Source: Leifsonia soli
Lineage (GTDB): Bacteria; Actinomycetota; Actinomycetes; Actinomycetales; Microbacteriaceae
Reading direction: 5' to 3'
Assembly (NCBI RefSeq): GCF_013408745.1
Contig: NZ_JACCBJ010000001.1
Span: forward strand, 1 to 64,000
DNA length: 64,000 nt
A model generated the notes under the pieces. That model saw only the letters and a program-made list of their open reading frames with translations. It was not told the origin of the DNA and ran no database searches. Shown piece by piece: positions 16,224 to 24,668 of the stretch (positions are counted from its first letter, which is position 1; each line of letters starts with the position of its first letter). The position numbers and the translations under genes are program-made.

Positions 16224-17422
16224 GCGCTGTCCTGGTCGTCAACAGCGGCTCGTCGTCGTTCAAGTACCAGCTCATCGACAGCGAGACCGAGAAGTCGCTG
16301 GCCTCCGGCCTGGTGGAACGCATCGGGGAGTCGAGCGGGCATACGACGCACCGCGGCCCGAACGGCACGAGCGAGCGGTCGCTCGAGATCCCGGACCACA
16401 CCGTGGGGTTCCGCGCGATGCTCGACGCATTCGCGGCGGAGGGCCCGAGCCTCGACGAGAACCCGCTGGACGCGGTGGGCCATCGCGTCGTCCACGGCGG
16501 CAAGCGCTTCTTCGAGCCGACGATCGTGACGCCGCTCGTCGAGATCAACATCGAGGACCTCTCCGACCTCGCTCCGCTGCACAACCCGGCGAACCTGGAG
16601 GGCATCCGCGCCGCGAAGAAGGCGTTCCCCGACGTCCCGCACGTCGCCGTGTTCGACACCGCGTTCCACCAGACGCTGGCGCCGGAGGCGTACACGTACG
16701 CGATCGACGCCGAGCTGGCGGAGCGTCACCGCGTGAGGCGGTACGGCTTCCACGGCACGTCGCACAAGTACGTGTCCGAGACCGCTGCCGCCTACCTCGG
16801 GCGCCCGCTCGGCGAGCTGCGCCAGATCGTGCTGCACCTGGGCAACGGGGCGTCCGCGTGCGCGGTCGACGGCGGGCGCTCGGTGGAGACCTCCATGGGG
16901 ATGACGCCGCTGGAGGGCCTGGTCATGGGCACCCGGTCCGGCGACCTCGACCCTGCGGTGCTCATCCACCTCGCACGGCGCGCGCAGCTGTCGACGGACG
17001 ACCTGGACGAGCTGCTGAACCGCCGGAGCGGGCTGCTCGGCCTCTCGGGGCGCGGCGACATGCGCGACGTGCGCCGGGCCGCCGGTCGCGGGGACGATGC
17101 AGCCGCGCTGGCGCTGCAGGTGACGGTGCACCGCCTGAAGCACTACATCGGCGCCTACACCGCCCTGCTCGGGCGACTCGACGTGCTCACCTTCACGGCC
17201 GGCGTCGGCGAGAACGACGCTGCGCTCCGCGCCGAGGTGCTGTCGGGGCTGGAGGTGCTCGGCATCCGGCTCGACCCCGAACGCAACGCGACCACATCGC
17301 GGGAGGCCCGGGTCATCTCCGCGGACGACTCGGCCGTGACGGTGCTGGTCGTGCCGACGAACGAGGAGCTCGAGATCTCCCGGCAGTCGCTCGAGGCGGT
17401 CCGGGGAGCGACCGGGGGCTGA
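16220..17422 (+). CDS. ackA: Acetate kinase
   Basis: This 400-residue ASKHA-fold kinase interconverts acetyl phosphate/ADP and acetate/ATP. Signature parts visible are VLVVNSGSSSFKYQL (residues 4-18), VHGGKRFFEP, the catalytic-Arg region RRYGFHGTSHKYVS, the phosphate loop HLGNGAS, and TRSGDLDPAVL. It starts in ATGA overlap with pta. The downstream lipoprotein ATG follows after 14 bp, which would allow readthrough into that cluster. Confidence 0.97.
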   Translation: MSAVLVVNSGSSSFKYQLIDSETEKSLASGLVERIGESSGHTTHRGPNGTSERSLEIPDHTVGFRAMLDAFAAEGPSLDENPLDAVGHRVVHGGKRFFEPTIVTPLVEINIEDLSDLAPLHNPANLEGIRAAKKAFPDVPHVAVFDTAFHQTLAPEAYTYAIDAELAERHRVRRYGFHGTSHKYVSETAAAYLGRPLGELRQIVLHLGNGASACAVDGGRSVETSMGMTPLEGLVMGTRSGDLDPAVLIHLARRAQLSTDDLDELLNRRSGLLGLSGRGDMRDVRRAAGRGDDAAALALQVTVHRLKHYIGAYTALLGRLDVLTFTAGVGENDAALRAEVLSGLEVLGIRLDPERNATTSREARVISADDSAVTVLVVPTNEELEISRQSLEAVRGATGG

Positions 17423-17436
17423 CGGGAGCGGAGGCT

Positions 17437-18798
17437 ATGCGGCGACGGCGCGGCGAGGGCGAACGGCACGGGATGCCGCGACGCGTCTCCACCGCGCGCC
17501 GCACGAGCCGGCCGGCCCGGATCGCGGCCGTGCTGGCCTCCGCCCTCCTCGCGGTGACCGTGCTCGCCGGATGCGGCGCCGCGGACCCGGGAGCGGGCGC
17601 GCGCTTCGTGACCTCTCCGCTTGTCCGCTACAGCGCCGTGCTGTGGCCGTTCCCGCTGCAGCTGGTCGGTGCCGAGCCGGGCGCGCGGCTGCGGCTGACC
17701 GCGCGTCTCGCCACGGTGCACGGGACCTGGACGTCCGCCGCGACCTACACGGTCCCGGCCTCGGGAACCCTCGACCTGGCGGCTGCGCGGCCGCAGCTCG
17801 CCCCCTTCACCGAGCCGGACTCGGCCGGGCTGTTCTGGTCGCTCCGCGGTCCGCGGCTGTCGGGCGAGGAGGCGGCACGGCAGTGGATGCTCGACACCAT
17901 CCACGTCACGATCGCCGCTTCCGACGCCGGCAGGGTCATCGCCACCCGGGCGTTCGAGCTGGACGGACTGGCGTCGACCCTCCCGGTGCGGACGATCTAC
18001 ACGCGCGACCTGCGACCGGCCATCGATCCGCGCCTGCCGCGGCAGACGCACGAGGACGTCGCGCTCGCCACCTTCTACAGCGCGGCGAGCCTGGAGCACC
18101 CGCAGACCCCGGTCGTCCTGATGTTCGACGACGCGCGGCCGGGGGCGTCCGGGGACTACGTGGCACCGGTGATCGCGCAGTTCGGCGCCTCGGTGCTGCT
18201 GGTGCCGGTCGCGGCCGCGGCGGACGGCGTCCGCTCGACCGGCATCATCGCGGACACCACGGTGCAGGCCGTGTTCGACTGGCTCGCGGATCGGCCCGAT
18301 ATCGAGCAGGACCGCGTCTATCTCTATGGCACCGGCGCGGCCGAGCAGGTGGCCGTCTGGGCGGCCACCCGGTTCCCGTCGCGCATCCACGGGCTGTTCG
18401 CCGCCGGGGGGACACCGGCGCTGCTGTGCCTGCCGGCCGCACGCGTCGCGCCGGTCTTCGAAGGCGAGTCCGGCCTGCCCTGCCTCTCCGACGCCGGCAC
18501 GGTCGTCCCCTCCGCCGTCCCGTCCATCGACGTCGTCGACGGCCCGGTCGTCCTCGCGTGCGGTGTGCAGGATGCCACGCTCCCGTCGGCGTGCGGGTGG
18601 CAGCGCGCGCTCGCCGCCACCCGGGTGCCGCGCCCCGGCGACCGGATCATCTACGCCGACGGTGCGACGCATCCCGTCAGCGTGCCGCCCGGCCTGCCGA
18701 TCGCGCTGCCGGCGACCGGTGGCCAGCCGACCGAGAAAGCCCGCATCGCGTTCTGGAACGCTGTCGGCCGCGATCTGCTCCGGGCGGTGCTGGGATGA
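17437..18798 (+). CDS. BAAT/thioesterase-fold lipoprotein, copy 1 (nucleophile missing)
   Basis: This 453-residue lipoprotein has a basic N-terminus, a hydrophobic segment and lipobox LAGC (Cys about residue 46), so it should be anchored on the outer face of the membrane. The mature part has an immunoglobulin-like BAAT/acyl-CoA thioesterase N-terminal domain (AGLFWSLRGP) and an alpha/beta-hydrolase C-terminal domain. The nucleophile elbow reads YGTGAAEQ, with Gly at residue 300 where Ser or Cys is expected. The acid (GVQD) and His (GATHPVSVPP) positions are kept. It is therefore probably a pseudoenzyme. The start follows GGGAGCGGAGG. Its TGA overlaps the next paralog's ATG. Confidence 0.75.
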   Translation: MRRRRGEGERHGMPRRVSTARRTSRPARIAAVLASALLAVTVLAGCGAADPGAGARFVTSPLVRYSAVLWPFPLQLVGAEPGARLRLTARLATVHGTWTSAATYTVPASGTLDLAAARPQLAPFTEPDSAGLFWSLRGPRLSGEEAARQWMLDTIHVTIAASDAGRVIATRAFELDGLASTLPVRTIYTRDLRPAIDPRLPRQTHEDVALATFYSAASLEHPQTPVVLMFDDARPGASGDYVAPVIAQFGASVLLVPVAAAADGVRSTGIIADTTVQAVFDWLADRPDIEQDRVYLYGTGAAEQVAVWAATRFPSRIHGLFAAGGTPALLCLPAARVAPVFEGESGLPCLSDAGTVVPSAVPSIDVVDGPVVLACGVQDATLPSACGWQRALAATRVPRPGDRIIYADGATHPVSVPPGLPIALPATGGQPTEKARIAFWNAVGRDLLRAVLG

Positions 18799-20096
18799 CG
18801 CGGCGCGGGAGGGTGGCGCGGTTGCTGCGCATCGCGGCCGCCGGAGCGGTGGCGGCCGTCGTCCTCTCCGGGTGCGCGCCGGGCTCGGGCGGCGGAGCCC
18901 GGTTCGTCTTCAGCCGGTTCGGGGACGGCATCACCCAGCCGGTCGGCATCCAGGTCAGCGGACTCGAACCGGGAGAACCCGTCGTGCTCACCGCGCGGGC
19001 GCACTCCTCCTCCGGCTCGTGGTCGTCGCGGGCGGTCTACGCGGTGCCGCCCAGCGGGAGCGTCCGGCTGTGGTCGCAGGAACCGGCGGCGGCGCCCTAC
19101 CCGCGCCCCGACGGGTCCGGTCTGCTGTGGAGTCTGACCGGACCCTCGCTCAGCCAGCAGCAGCTGGAGGCGCAGTGGGCGTTCAGCCCGCTCGACATCC
19201 GGTTCTCTGCGGAGCAGGGAGGCCACCAGGTGGCGTCCGGCGAGCTCCACCGCGCCGCGCTCTCGGCGGGGACGATCAGCCGGGACGTGCTGGGGAGCGA
19301 CCTGATCGACACGGGCGATCCGGAGGCGTCCGGTCTCGCGCCGACGGCCAGCATCGGGACGCTGGTCGACTCCGTGCCGACGCCGGTGAGTCTGCGGCCC
19401 GGCGTCATCATCATCGACGGCGACGACGGGGGAGCGTCCGGGGCGTTCGCCTCCCGCGTGATCGCGTCGGCGGGCTTCCCGGTCGTCATCCTCCCGGCCT
19501 TCGTCCCGGCCGGCCGCATCCCCGGCTCCGCCGCCCTGTCGGTGGAGACCTTCGACGCGGTGCTGACGTGGTTCTCCTCCCTCCCGGTCGTGGATGAGGG
19601 ACGCGTCTTCGTGTACGGAACCGGCCGGGCGTCGTCGCTGGCCCTGTGGTTCGCCGCGAACGATCCGGAGCGGGTGCACGGCGCGTTCGCCGCCGCCGGC
19701 GCGACGGCGCTCCAGTGCACATCCTCCGCGGGCAGCCCTCTGCTCATCGAGCACGGGAGGGCGCTGCCGTGCGCCAACCCCGAGCGCACCATCGCCGGCA
19801 CCGACATCCTGCCGCTGCAGCGCATCAGCGGGCCGCTCGTGCTCGCGTGCGGCACCGCCGACCGGCTGCTTCCCACCGCCTGCGACTGGACGCGGGCGGG
19901 AGAGCAGGCGCGCGGCGACGAGCCGGGGGACGCCTTCCTCTACTCCGAAGGCGCCGGGCACGACATCACCACCCCGCCCCTGCTGCCGATCGGGCTGAGC
20001 GATCTCTCCCCGGCGACGGCACAGGCGACCGAGGATGCGCGCACGGCGTTCTGGCAGGTCGTCATCGCGAAGCTGGCGGGGGCGATGCGGCCGTGA
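18795..20096 (+). CDS. BAAT/thioesterase-fold lipoprotein, copy 2 (nucleophile missing)
   Basis: This 433-residue paralog of its neighbours has lipobox LSGC (Cys about residue 27), an N-terminal domain ending DGSGLLWSLTGP and an alpha/beta-hydrolase domain. The elbow is YGTGRASS, with Gly at residue 277 in place of the nucleophile. The acid (ACGTADRLLP) and His (GAGHDITTPPLLP) positions are conserved, the latter matching the thioesterase GHxxxPPxxP pattern. Losing only the nucleophile in two of three copies suggests a retained binding role. It overlaps copy 1 (ATGA) and copy 3 (GTGA), so the three are one translational unit. Confidence 0.75.
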   Translation: MTRRGRVARLLRIAAAGAVAAVVLSGCAPGSGGGARFVFSRFGDGITQPVGIQVSGLEPGEPVVLTARAHSSSGSWSSRAVYAVPPSGSVRLWSQEPAAAPYPRPDGSGLLWSLTGPSLSQQQLEAQWAFSPLDIRFSAEQGGHQVASGELHRAALSAGTISRDVLGSDLIDTGDPEASGLAPTASIGTLVDSVPTPVSLRPGVIIIDGDDGGASGAFASRVIASAGFPVVILPAFVPAGRIPGSAALSVETFDAVLTWFSSLPVVDEGRVFVYGTGRASSLALWFAANDPERVHGAFAAAGATALQCTSSAGSPLLIEHGRALPCANPERTIAGTDILPLQRISGPLVLACGTADRLLPTACDWTRAGEQARGDEPGDAFLYSEGAGHDITTPPLLPIGLSDLSPATAQATEDARTAFWQVVIAKLAGAMRP

Positions 20097-21331
20097 GGCG
20101 CGTGCTGGCGGGGGTGGTGCTGTCGCTGCTGGTCGCATCGCTCGCCGGATGCGTCGCCGCGCCGGGCGGTGCGGGGCCGCGCGTCGAGATCAGCGAGGAG
20201 CCGAGCGGTGTCTGGGAGCCGGTGCACGTCCGTCTCGTCTCTCTGCCGCCCGGCGGCCGGGTGACGGTGCGCGCGACGGCGCGATCCGGTGCGGCGGCGG
20301 GTGAACGGTGGAGCTCGCAGGCCGTCTACGGCGTCCCGTCGTCCGGCGTCGTCGACCTCGACCACGACGTTCCGGTGGAGGCCCCGTTCCGCGGAGCGGA
20401 TGGGATGGGGCTGTTCTGGTCGCTGCAGAGCGATTCCGGCAGGGAGGCGACGTCTCCCCATCTGTGGGGCGGGACGACCCTGACGGTCGACCTGGAGGCC
20501 GTCGTCGACGGGCGCCGCGTCGCGCTCCGCCGGCTGCATCGCGTCGGCCTGTCGTCCGTCGCGCCGTCGCGGGCGGTGTTCGACGACGGCATCACGGGCG
20601 ACTACTTCGAGCCGGCCTCGGCCTCCGCAGCGCCCCGGCCCGCGGTGCTGGTCTTCGACGGCACGGAACCCGACGTGCAGACCGGCGTGCTCTCGGCGGC
20701 CACCCTCTCGGCGATGGGATACCCGGCCCTCGCGTTCTCGACGTACGGCTCGGCGGGGCAGCTCGGGCCGGTCCGGACGCTGCCCGCCGAACGCGTCGTC
20801 GCCGCGCTGAACTGGCTGCGGTCTCAGCCGGGGGTGGATGCGCGGCGCGTGTTCGTGTTCGGGGCCTCGCGCGGTGCGCAGCTCGCGCTGTGGACGGCTG
20901 TCGCGCATCCCGAGCTGGTCTATGGCGCCATCGCCCCGGCCGGCACGACCGGATTGGTCTGCCCGTCGCCCGTTCCCGGCCCGGCGATCACGGTGGGCGG
21001 GTCGTGGGTGCCGTGCCTCAGCGGCACCCACGAGGTCACGGCGGCCGCGGTGCTCGACCTCGGTCGCATCCCCGGTCCGGTGGTCCTGGGATGCGCCGGG
21101 CAGGACGAGCAGCTCGACAACGGCTGCCGGTGGCTCGACGCGGCGGCCGATGTGCGGCCGGCGCGCGGGGGAGACGCGTACGTCCGCGCGCCGCGGGCGA
21201 CGCACAGCTTCTCGCTGCCTCCGTACACGCCGCTCGACTTGCCCCCGGCACCGCAGGCGCAGCCCACGGAGGACGCCAGGGTCGCCCTGTGGTCGGCGAT
21301 CGGGCGCGCGCTCGATGTCCGCGGGCCGTGA
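20093..21331 (+). CDS. BAAT/thioesterase-fold lipoprotein, copy 3 (Ser nucleophile intact)
   Basis: This 412-residue lipoprotein starts at GTG 20093 overlapping the copy 2 stop; the lipobox is LAGC (Cys about residue 18). The N-terminal domain has the BAAT hallmark GADGMGLFWSL. The hydrolase domain has FGASRGAQ with Ser259 as nucleophile, Asp in GCAGQDEQL and His in RATHSFSLPPYTP, so all three triad positions are present. Known relatives hydrolyse acyl-CoA or transfer acyl groups, but an exported form would meet other acyl esters, possibly antibiotics or envelope lipids. It is the only copy of the three predicted to be catalytic. Confidence 0.78.
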   Translation: MRRVLAGVVLSLLVASLAGCVAAPGGAGPRVEISEEPSGVWEPVHVRLVSLPPGGRVTVRATARSGAAAGERWSSQAVYGVPSSGVVDLDHDVPVEAPFRGADGMGLFWSLQSDSGREATSPHLWGGTTLTVDLEAVVDGRRVALRRLHRVGLSSVAPSRAVFDDGITGDYFEPASASAAPRPAVLVFDGTEPDVQTGVLSAATLSAMGYPALAFSTYGSAGQLGPVRTLPAERVVAALNWLRSQPGVDARRVFVFGASRGAQLALWTAVAHPELVYGAIAPAGTTGLVCPSPVPGPAITVGGSWVPCLSGTHEVTAAAVLDLGRIPGPVVLGCAGQDEQLDNGCRWLDAAADVRPARGGDAYVRAPRATHSFSLPPYTPLDLPPAPQAQPTEDARVALWSAIGRALDVRGP

Positions 21332-21367
21332 TCTCCGCGGACCCAGCCGAATGTCGGCGGCGATGAG

Positions 21368-21373
21368 TAGCAT
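21368..21373 (+). promoter_or_regulatory. Leaderless promoter of dnaX
   Basis: TAGCAT ends 7 nt before the GTG start of dnaX, placing the predicted first transcribed base at the start codon. Confidence 0.5.
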
Positions 21374-21379
21374 GTGTGA

Positions 21380-23908
21380 GTGGTAACCGCCCTGTATCGC
21401 CGCTATCGGCCCGACACCTTCGCCGAGATGATCGGCCAGTCTCAGGTGACGGAGCCGCTGATGACGGCGCTGCGCACCAATCGGGTGAATCACGCCTATC
21501 TGTTCTCCGGTCCCCGCGGCTGCGGCAAGACCACGTCGGCCCGCATCCTCGCCCGCTGCCTGAACTGCGCGGAAGGTCCCACCGACACCCCGTGCGGAAA
21601 GTGCGCGAGCTGCATCGAGCTGAGCCGCGACGGCGGCGGCTCCCTCGACGTTGTCGAGATCGACGCGGCCAGCCACAACGGCGTCGACGACGCGCGCGAC
21701 ATCCGCGAGCGGGCCATCTTCGCCCCCGCCCGCGACCGCTACAAGATCTTCATCCTCGACGAGGCGCACATGGTCACCCCGCAGGGCTTCAACGCCCTGC
21801 TCAAGATCGTGGAGGAGCCGCCGGAGCACGTGAAGTTCATCTTCGCGACGACGGAGCCCGAGAAGGTGATCGGGACGATCCGCTCCCGCACCCACCACTA
21901 TCCGTTCCGGCTCGTCCCTCCCGCGCAGATGCTGGAATACGTGCAGAGCCTGTGCGACAGCGAGGGCATGACGGTCGCACCGGGCGTCCTCCCGCTGGTG
22001 GTGCGCGCGGGCGGCGGTTCGCCGCGCGACACCCTCTCCCTGCTCGACCAGTTGATGGCCGGCTCCGAGGGCAGCGCCATCGACTACGAGCGGGCGGTCG
22101 CGCTCCTCGGCTACACGCACGCGGCGCTCCTGGACGACGTGATCGACGCGATCTCGGCGCGGGATGCCGCCGGCGCCTTCGCCGCGGTCGACCGCGTCAT
22201 CCAGACCGGACAGGACCCGCGGCGGTTCGTCGAAGACCTCCTGGAGCGTCTGCGCGACCTGATCGTCGTCGCCGCGACGAGTGTCGAAGGGGCATCGGCG
22301 GTGCTGCGCGGCGTCCCGCAGGACGAGCTCGACCGGATGGGCGTGCAGGCGATGAAGTTCGGCGCGGCCGAGCTGAGCCGCGCCGCCGACATCGTGAACG
22401 CGGCGCTCACCGAGATGACCGGCGCGACGTCGCCGCGGCTCCACCTGGAGCTCATGATCGCGCGCGTGCTCGTGCCGTCGAGCGACGAGAGCGAGCGGGG
22501 AGCGCTCGCTCGCGTGGAGCGTCTCGAGCGCCGCGTGGGCGTGAGCGACGCCATCGGATCCGAGCCCGGTCGTGCCGAGCCTGCTCGTGCCGAGCCTGCT
22601 CGTGCCGAGCGGGCGGCGCCTCCCGCTGCGCCGAGCGCACCGGTCGCGCCGCAGGAGCCGGCCCGTGCCGCAGCCCCGTCGGCCCCGTCCGCTGCACCGA
22701 CGCCTGCTCCGTCCGCCGACGCTCCCGCGGCGGAGACGACGGCAGCCGGACCGGCCCCGTCGCAGACCGCCGCGGCCGCGCGCGCCGTCGGCGAGCAGGC
22801 AGCTGCGGAGCAGACTCCTGCCGCGGATGTCCCGGCACCCGAGCAGACCCCCGCAGCGGCGGCGGAGAAGCCGGCTCCGGCCGCGGCCCCGGTCGGCCCC
22901 GTCAGCACGCAGCAGGTGAAGGACGCCTGGCCGCAGATCCTCGACGCCGTCCAGCGTGCGAAGCGCAGCGCGTGGATGGTCGTCTTCACCGCGCAGGTGC
23001 GCTCCCTGAACGGCGATGTCCTGTCGCTGTCGTTCCCGAGCGACAACGATGTGCAGAGCTTCCGGCAGCCCGACGCCGCCGGCGCCCCGGGCGTCAGCGA
23101 GTACCTCCGCCAGGCGATCGTCGACGTCCTCGGCATCCGCGTGAAGTTCATCGCGAAGGCCGACTCGGCTCCCGGTTCCGGCGGATCGCCCCGCCCCTCC
23201 GGCGGTGCGCCCGCCGCCCCGGCGGCCGAGTCCTGGCCGGGTGCTGAGCCCGCCGCGGCGAGCACGGCGGTGCCGGGCGCGCGCCCGGCACCCACGCCGG
23301 CATCCGTCCCGACCGCTGCACCAGAGACGCGCGAAACCGCGCCCACGCGGTCGGCCGCGACGGCCCCCTCGGACGCCACGGCTCCCGCATCGGTGGTCAC
23401 CGAGTGGGCGACGGTCACCATCCCCTCGTCGAGCGAGACCGCCGAGGCTGCCGCAGCGGTGACGTCCGCGGTCGTGACCATGGAGCGTCCGGCCACGCCC
23501 GCCGCTGCCCCGCAGGCGGCGGCTGCACCGGCCGCGCCCGCTGCCCCGCCGAGCGATCCCGCTGCCCCCCCGAGCGCCCCGGAGGAGCCGCCGTACGACG
23601 ACGTCCCCCCGCCGGAGATCGAGCCGCCGTTCGAGCCGCCGGTGCCCGAGGAGCCCGCGGGCGACTGGGCCGCCGGCCCCTCCGCGACGGCGGTCGCTGC
23701 GCCGTCCCCGGCGGCGTCCGCGCCGACCGGCGAAGCCGCGCCGTCCGCTGCCGGACGCCCCGCGCGCTCGTCCTCCGCCCCGGCGGCGGGCTCCCGCACG
23801 CCGACCTTCCAGCAGCCGCAGCGCTACGGCGAGGCGGTGGTGCGCGAGATCCTCGGAGCCACCTTCATCGAGGAGCAGCCAGCGCCTCCGACCCCGGGGA
23901 TGAGGTAG
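21380..23908 (+). CDS. dnaX: DNA polymerase III gamma/tau subunit
   Basis: The 842-residue protein loads the sliding clamp. The AAA+ core has Walker A GPRGCGKTT (44-52), the zinc module CLNC...CGKCASC (about 59-79), the DEAH box (about 127-131) and sensor IRSRTHHYPF. The typical N-terminus MVTALYRRYRP supports the GTG start. The region after about 365 is a long Ala/Pro-rich linker containing a 15-bp repeat, a conserved domain around residues 510-595 (VSTQQVKDAWPQIL...), a second low-complexity linker, and a short C-terminal segment YGEAVVREILGATFIEE. No slippery frameshift site stood out. recR follows after 3 bp. Confidence 0.96.
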   Translation: MVTALYRRYRPDTFAEMIGQSQVTEPLMTALRTNRVNHAYLFSGPRGCGKTTSARILARCLNCAEGPTDTPCGKCASCIELSRDGGGSLDVVEIDAASHNGVDDARDIRERAIFAPARDRYKIFILDEAHMVTPQGFNALLKIVEEPPEHVKFIFATTEPEKVIGTIRSRTHHYPFRLVPPAQMLEYVQSLCDSEGMTVAPGVLPLVVRAGGGSPRDTLSLLDQLMAGSEGSAIDYERAVALLGYTHAALLDDVIDAISARDAAGAFAAVDRVIQTGQDPRRFVEDLLERLRDLIVVAATSVEGASAVLRGVPQDELDRMGVQAMKFGAAELSRAADIVNAALTEMTGATSPRLHLELMIARVLVPSSDESERGALARVERLERRVGVSDAIGSEPGRAEPARAEPARAERAAPPAAPSAPVAPQEPARAAAPSAPSAAPTPAPSADAPAAETTAAGPAPSQTAAAARAVGEQAAAEQTPAADVPAPEQTPAAAAEKPAPAAAPVGPVSTQQVKDAWPQILDAVQRAKRSAWMVVFTAQVRSLNGDVLSLSFPSDNDVQSFRQPDAAGAPGVSEYLRQAIVDVLGIRVKFIAKADSAPGSGGSPRPSGGAPAAPAAESWPGAEPAAASTAVPGARPAPTPASVPTAAPETRETAPTRSAATAPSDATAPASVVTEWATVTIPSSSETAEAAAAVTSAVVTMERPATPAAAPQAAAAPAAPAAPPSDPAAPPSAPEEPPYDDVPPPEIEPPFEPPVPEEPAGDWAAGPSATAVAAPSPAASAPTGEAAPSAAGRPARSSSAPAAGSRTPTFQQPQRYGEAVVREILGATFIEEQPAPPTPGMR
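22571..22610 (+). repeat. 15-bp in-frame tandem repeat in dnaX linker
   Basis: The unit CGTGCCGAGCCTGCT occurs 2.7 times, encoding RAEPA repeats in the linker between the AAA+ core and the tau-like C-terminal region. Confidence 0.85.
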
Positions 23909-23911
23909 CCG

Positions 23912-24508
23912 GTGTACGAAGGCATCGTCCAGGAGCTGATCGACGAGCTCGGGCGGCTGCCGGGCATCGGCCCGAAGTCCGCTCAGCGCATCGCGTTCCA
24001 CATCCTGCAGACCGAGACGTTCGACGTCACGCGCCTCGCCGAGGTGCTGCTCGAGGTGCGCGACAAGGTGCGCTTCTGCGAGATCTGCGGCAACGTGTCG
24101 GAGGAGGTCACCTGCTCCATCTGCCGCGACCCCCGGCGCACGCCCACCCTGATCTGCGTGGTCGAGGAGGCGAAGGACGTCGTCGCGATCGAGCGCACGC
24201 GGGAGTTCCGCGGCCTGTACCACGTGCTCGGCGGCGCGATCAGCCCGATCGACGGCGTCGGCCCCGACGACCTGCGCATCCGTCAGCTGATGCAGCGGCT
24301 CGCGGACGGCACGGTCCAGGAGGTCATCATCGCCACCGACCCGAACCTCGAGGGCGAGGCGACCGCCACCTACCTCAGCCGGCTGCTCACCACCCTCGAG
24401 ATCCGCGTCACGCGGCTCGCGTCCGGCCTGCCGGTCGGCGGCGACCTCGAGTACGCCGACGAGGTCACGCTCGGTCGCGCGTTCGAGGGCCGCCGCCAGG
24501 TCTCCTGA
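23912..24508 (+). CDS. recR: Recombination mediator RecR
   Basis: The 198-residue protein has a helix-hairpin-helix with [15 protein letters not shown] (residues 16-30). A four-cysteine zinc module (CEICGN...CSICRD, about 55-71) and a Toprim domain ([27 protein letters not shown]) follow, with a Walker-B-like C-terminus. It works with RecO to load RecA at gaps. The GTG start is 3 bp after dnaX, a conserved arrangement. Confidence 0.97.
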   Translation: MYEGIVQELIDELGRLPGIGPKSAQRIAFHILQTETFDVTRLAEVLLEVRDKVRFCEICGNVSEEVTCSICRDPRRTPTLICVVEEAKDVVAIERTREFRGLYHVLGGAISPIDGVGPDDLRIRQLMQRLADGTVQEVIIATDPNLEGEATATYLSRLLTTLEIRVTRLASGLPVGGDLEYADEVTLGRAFEGRRQVS

Positions 24509-24635
24509 CCCCCGCACCGCTCGCCGAGTCGTGAGTCGTGGCCGGAATTCCCCGCGAGTGGTGAGCAGATGCCGCAACTCGTGGAGGCCTGTCCACCGGT
24601 GTCGTCACATGAAGGAACGGTCATATCCCACTCGG

Positions 24636-24641
24636 TAGGAT
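24636..24641 (+). promoter_or_regulatory. -10 box upstream of lysC
   Basis: TAGGAT, 28 nt before the preferred lysC start and 10 nt before an alternative upstream GTG (24651). The spacing to the preferred start leaves room for the Shine-Dalgarno AGGAGAG, so this transcript probably has a short leader. Confidence 0.5.
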
Positions 24642-24668
24642 GGGAAGCCCGTGAGTTCAGGAGAGTCC

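Noticed and set aside
14375..17422. 1015-codon frame overlapping pta and ackA
   Set aside because: Only its last 400 codons (ackA, from 16220) are real. The upstream part is out of frame with pta and has no homology signs.
19940..24577. 1545-codon open frame antisense to dnaX, recR and the lipoproteins
   Set aside because: It is Arg/Gly/His-rich low complexity with no domain, the usual by-product of very high GC. The opposite strand holds well-conserved genes over the same interval.
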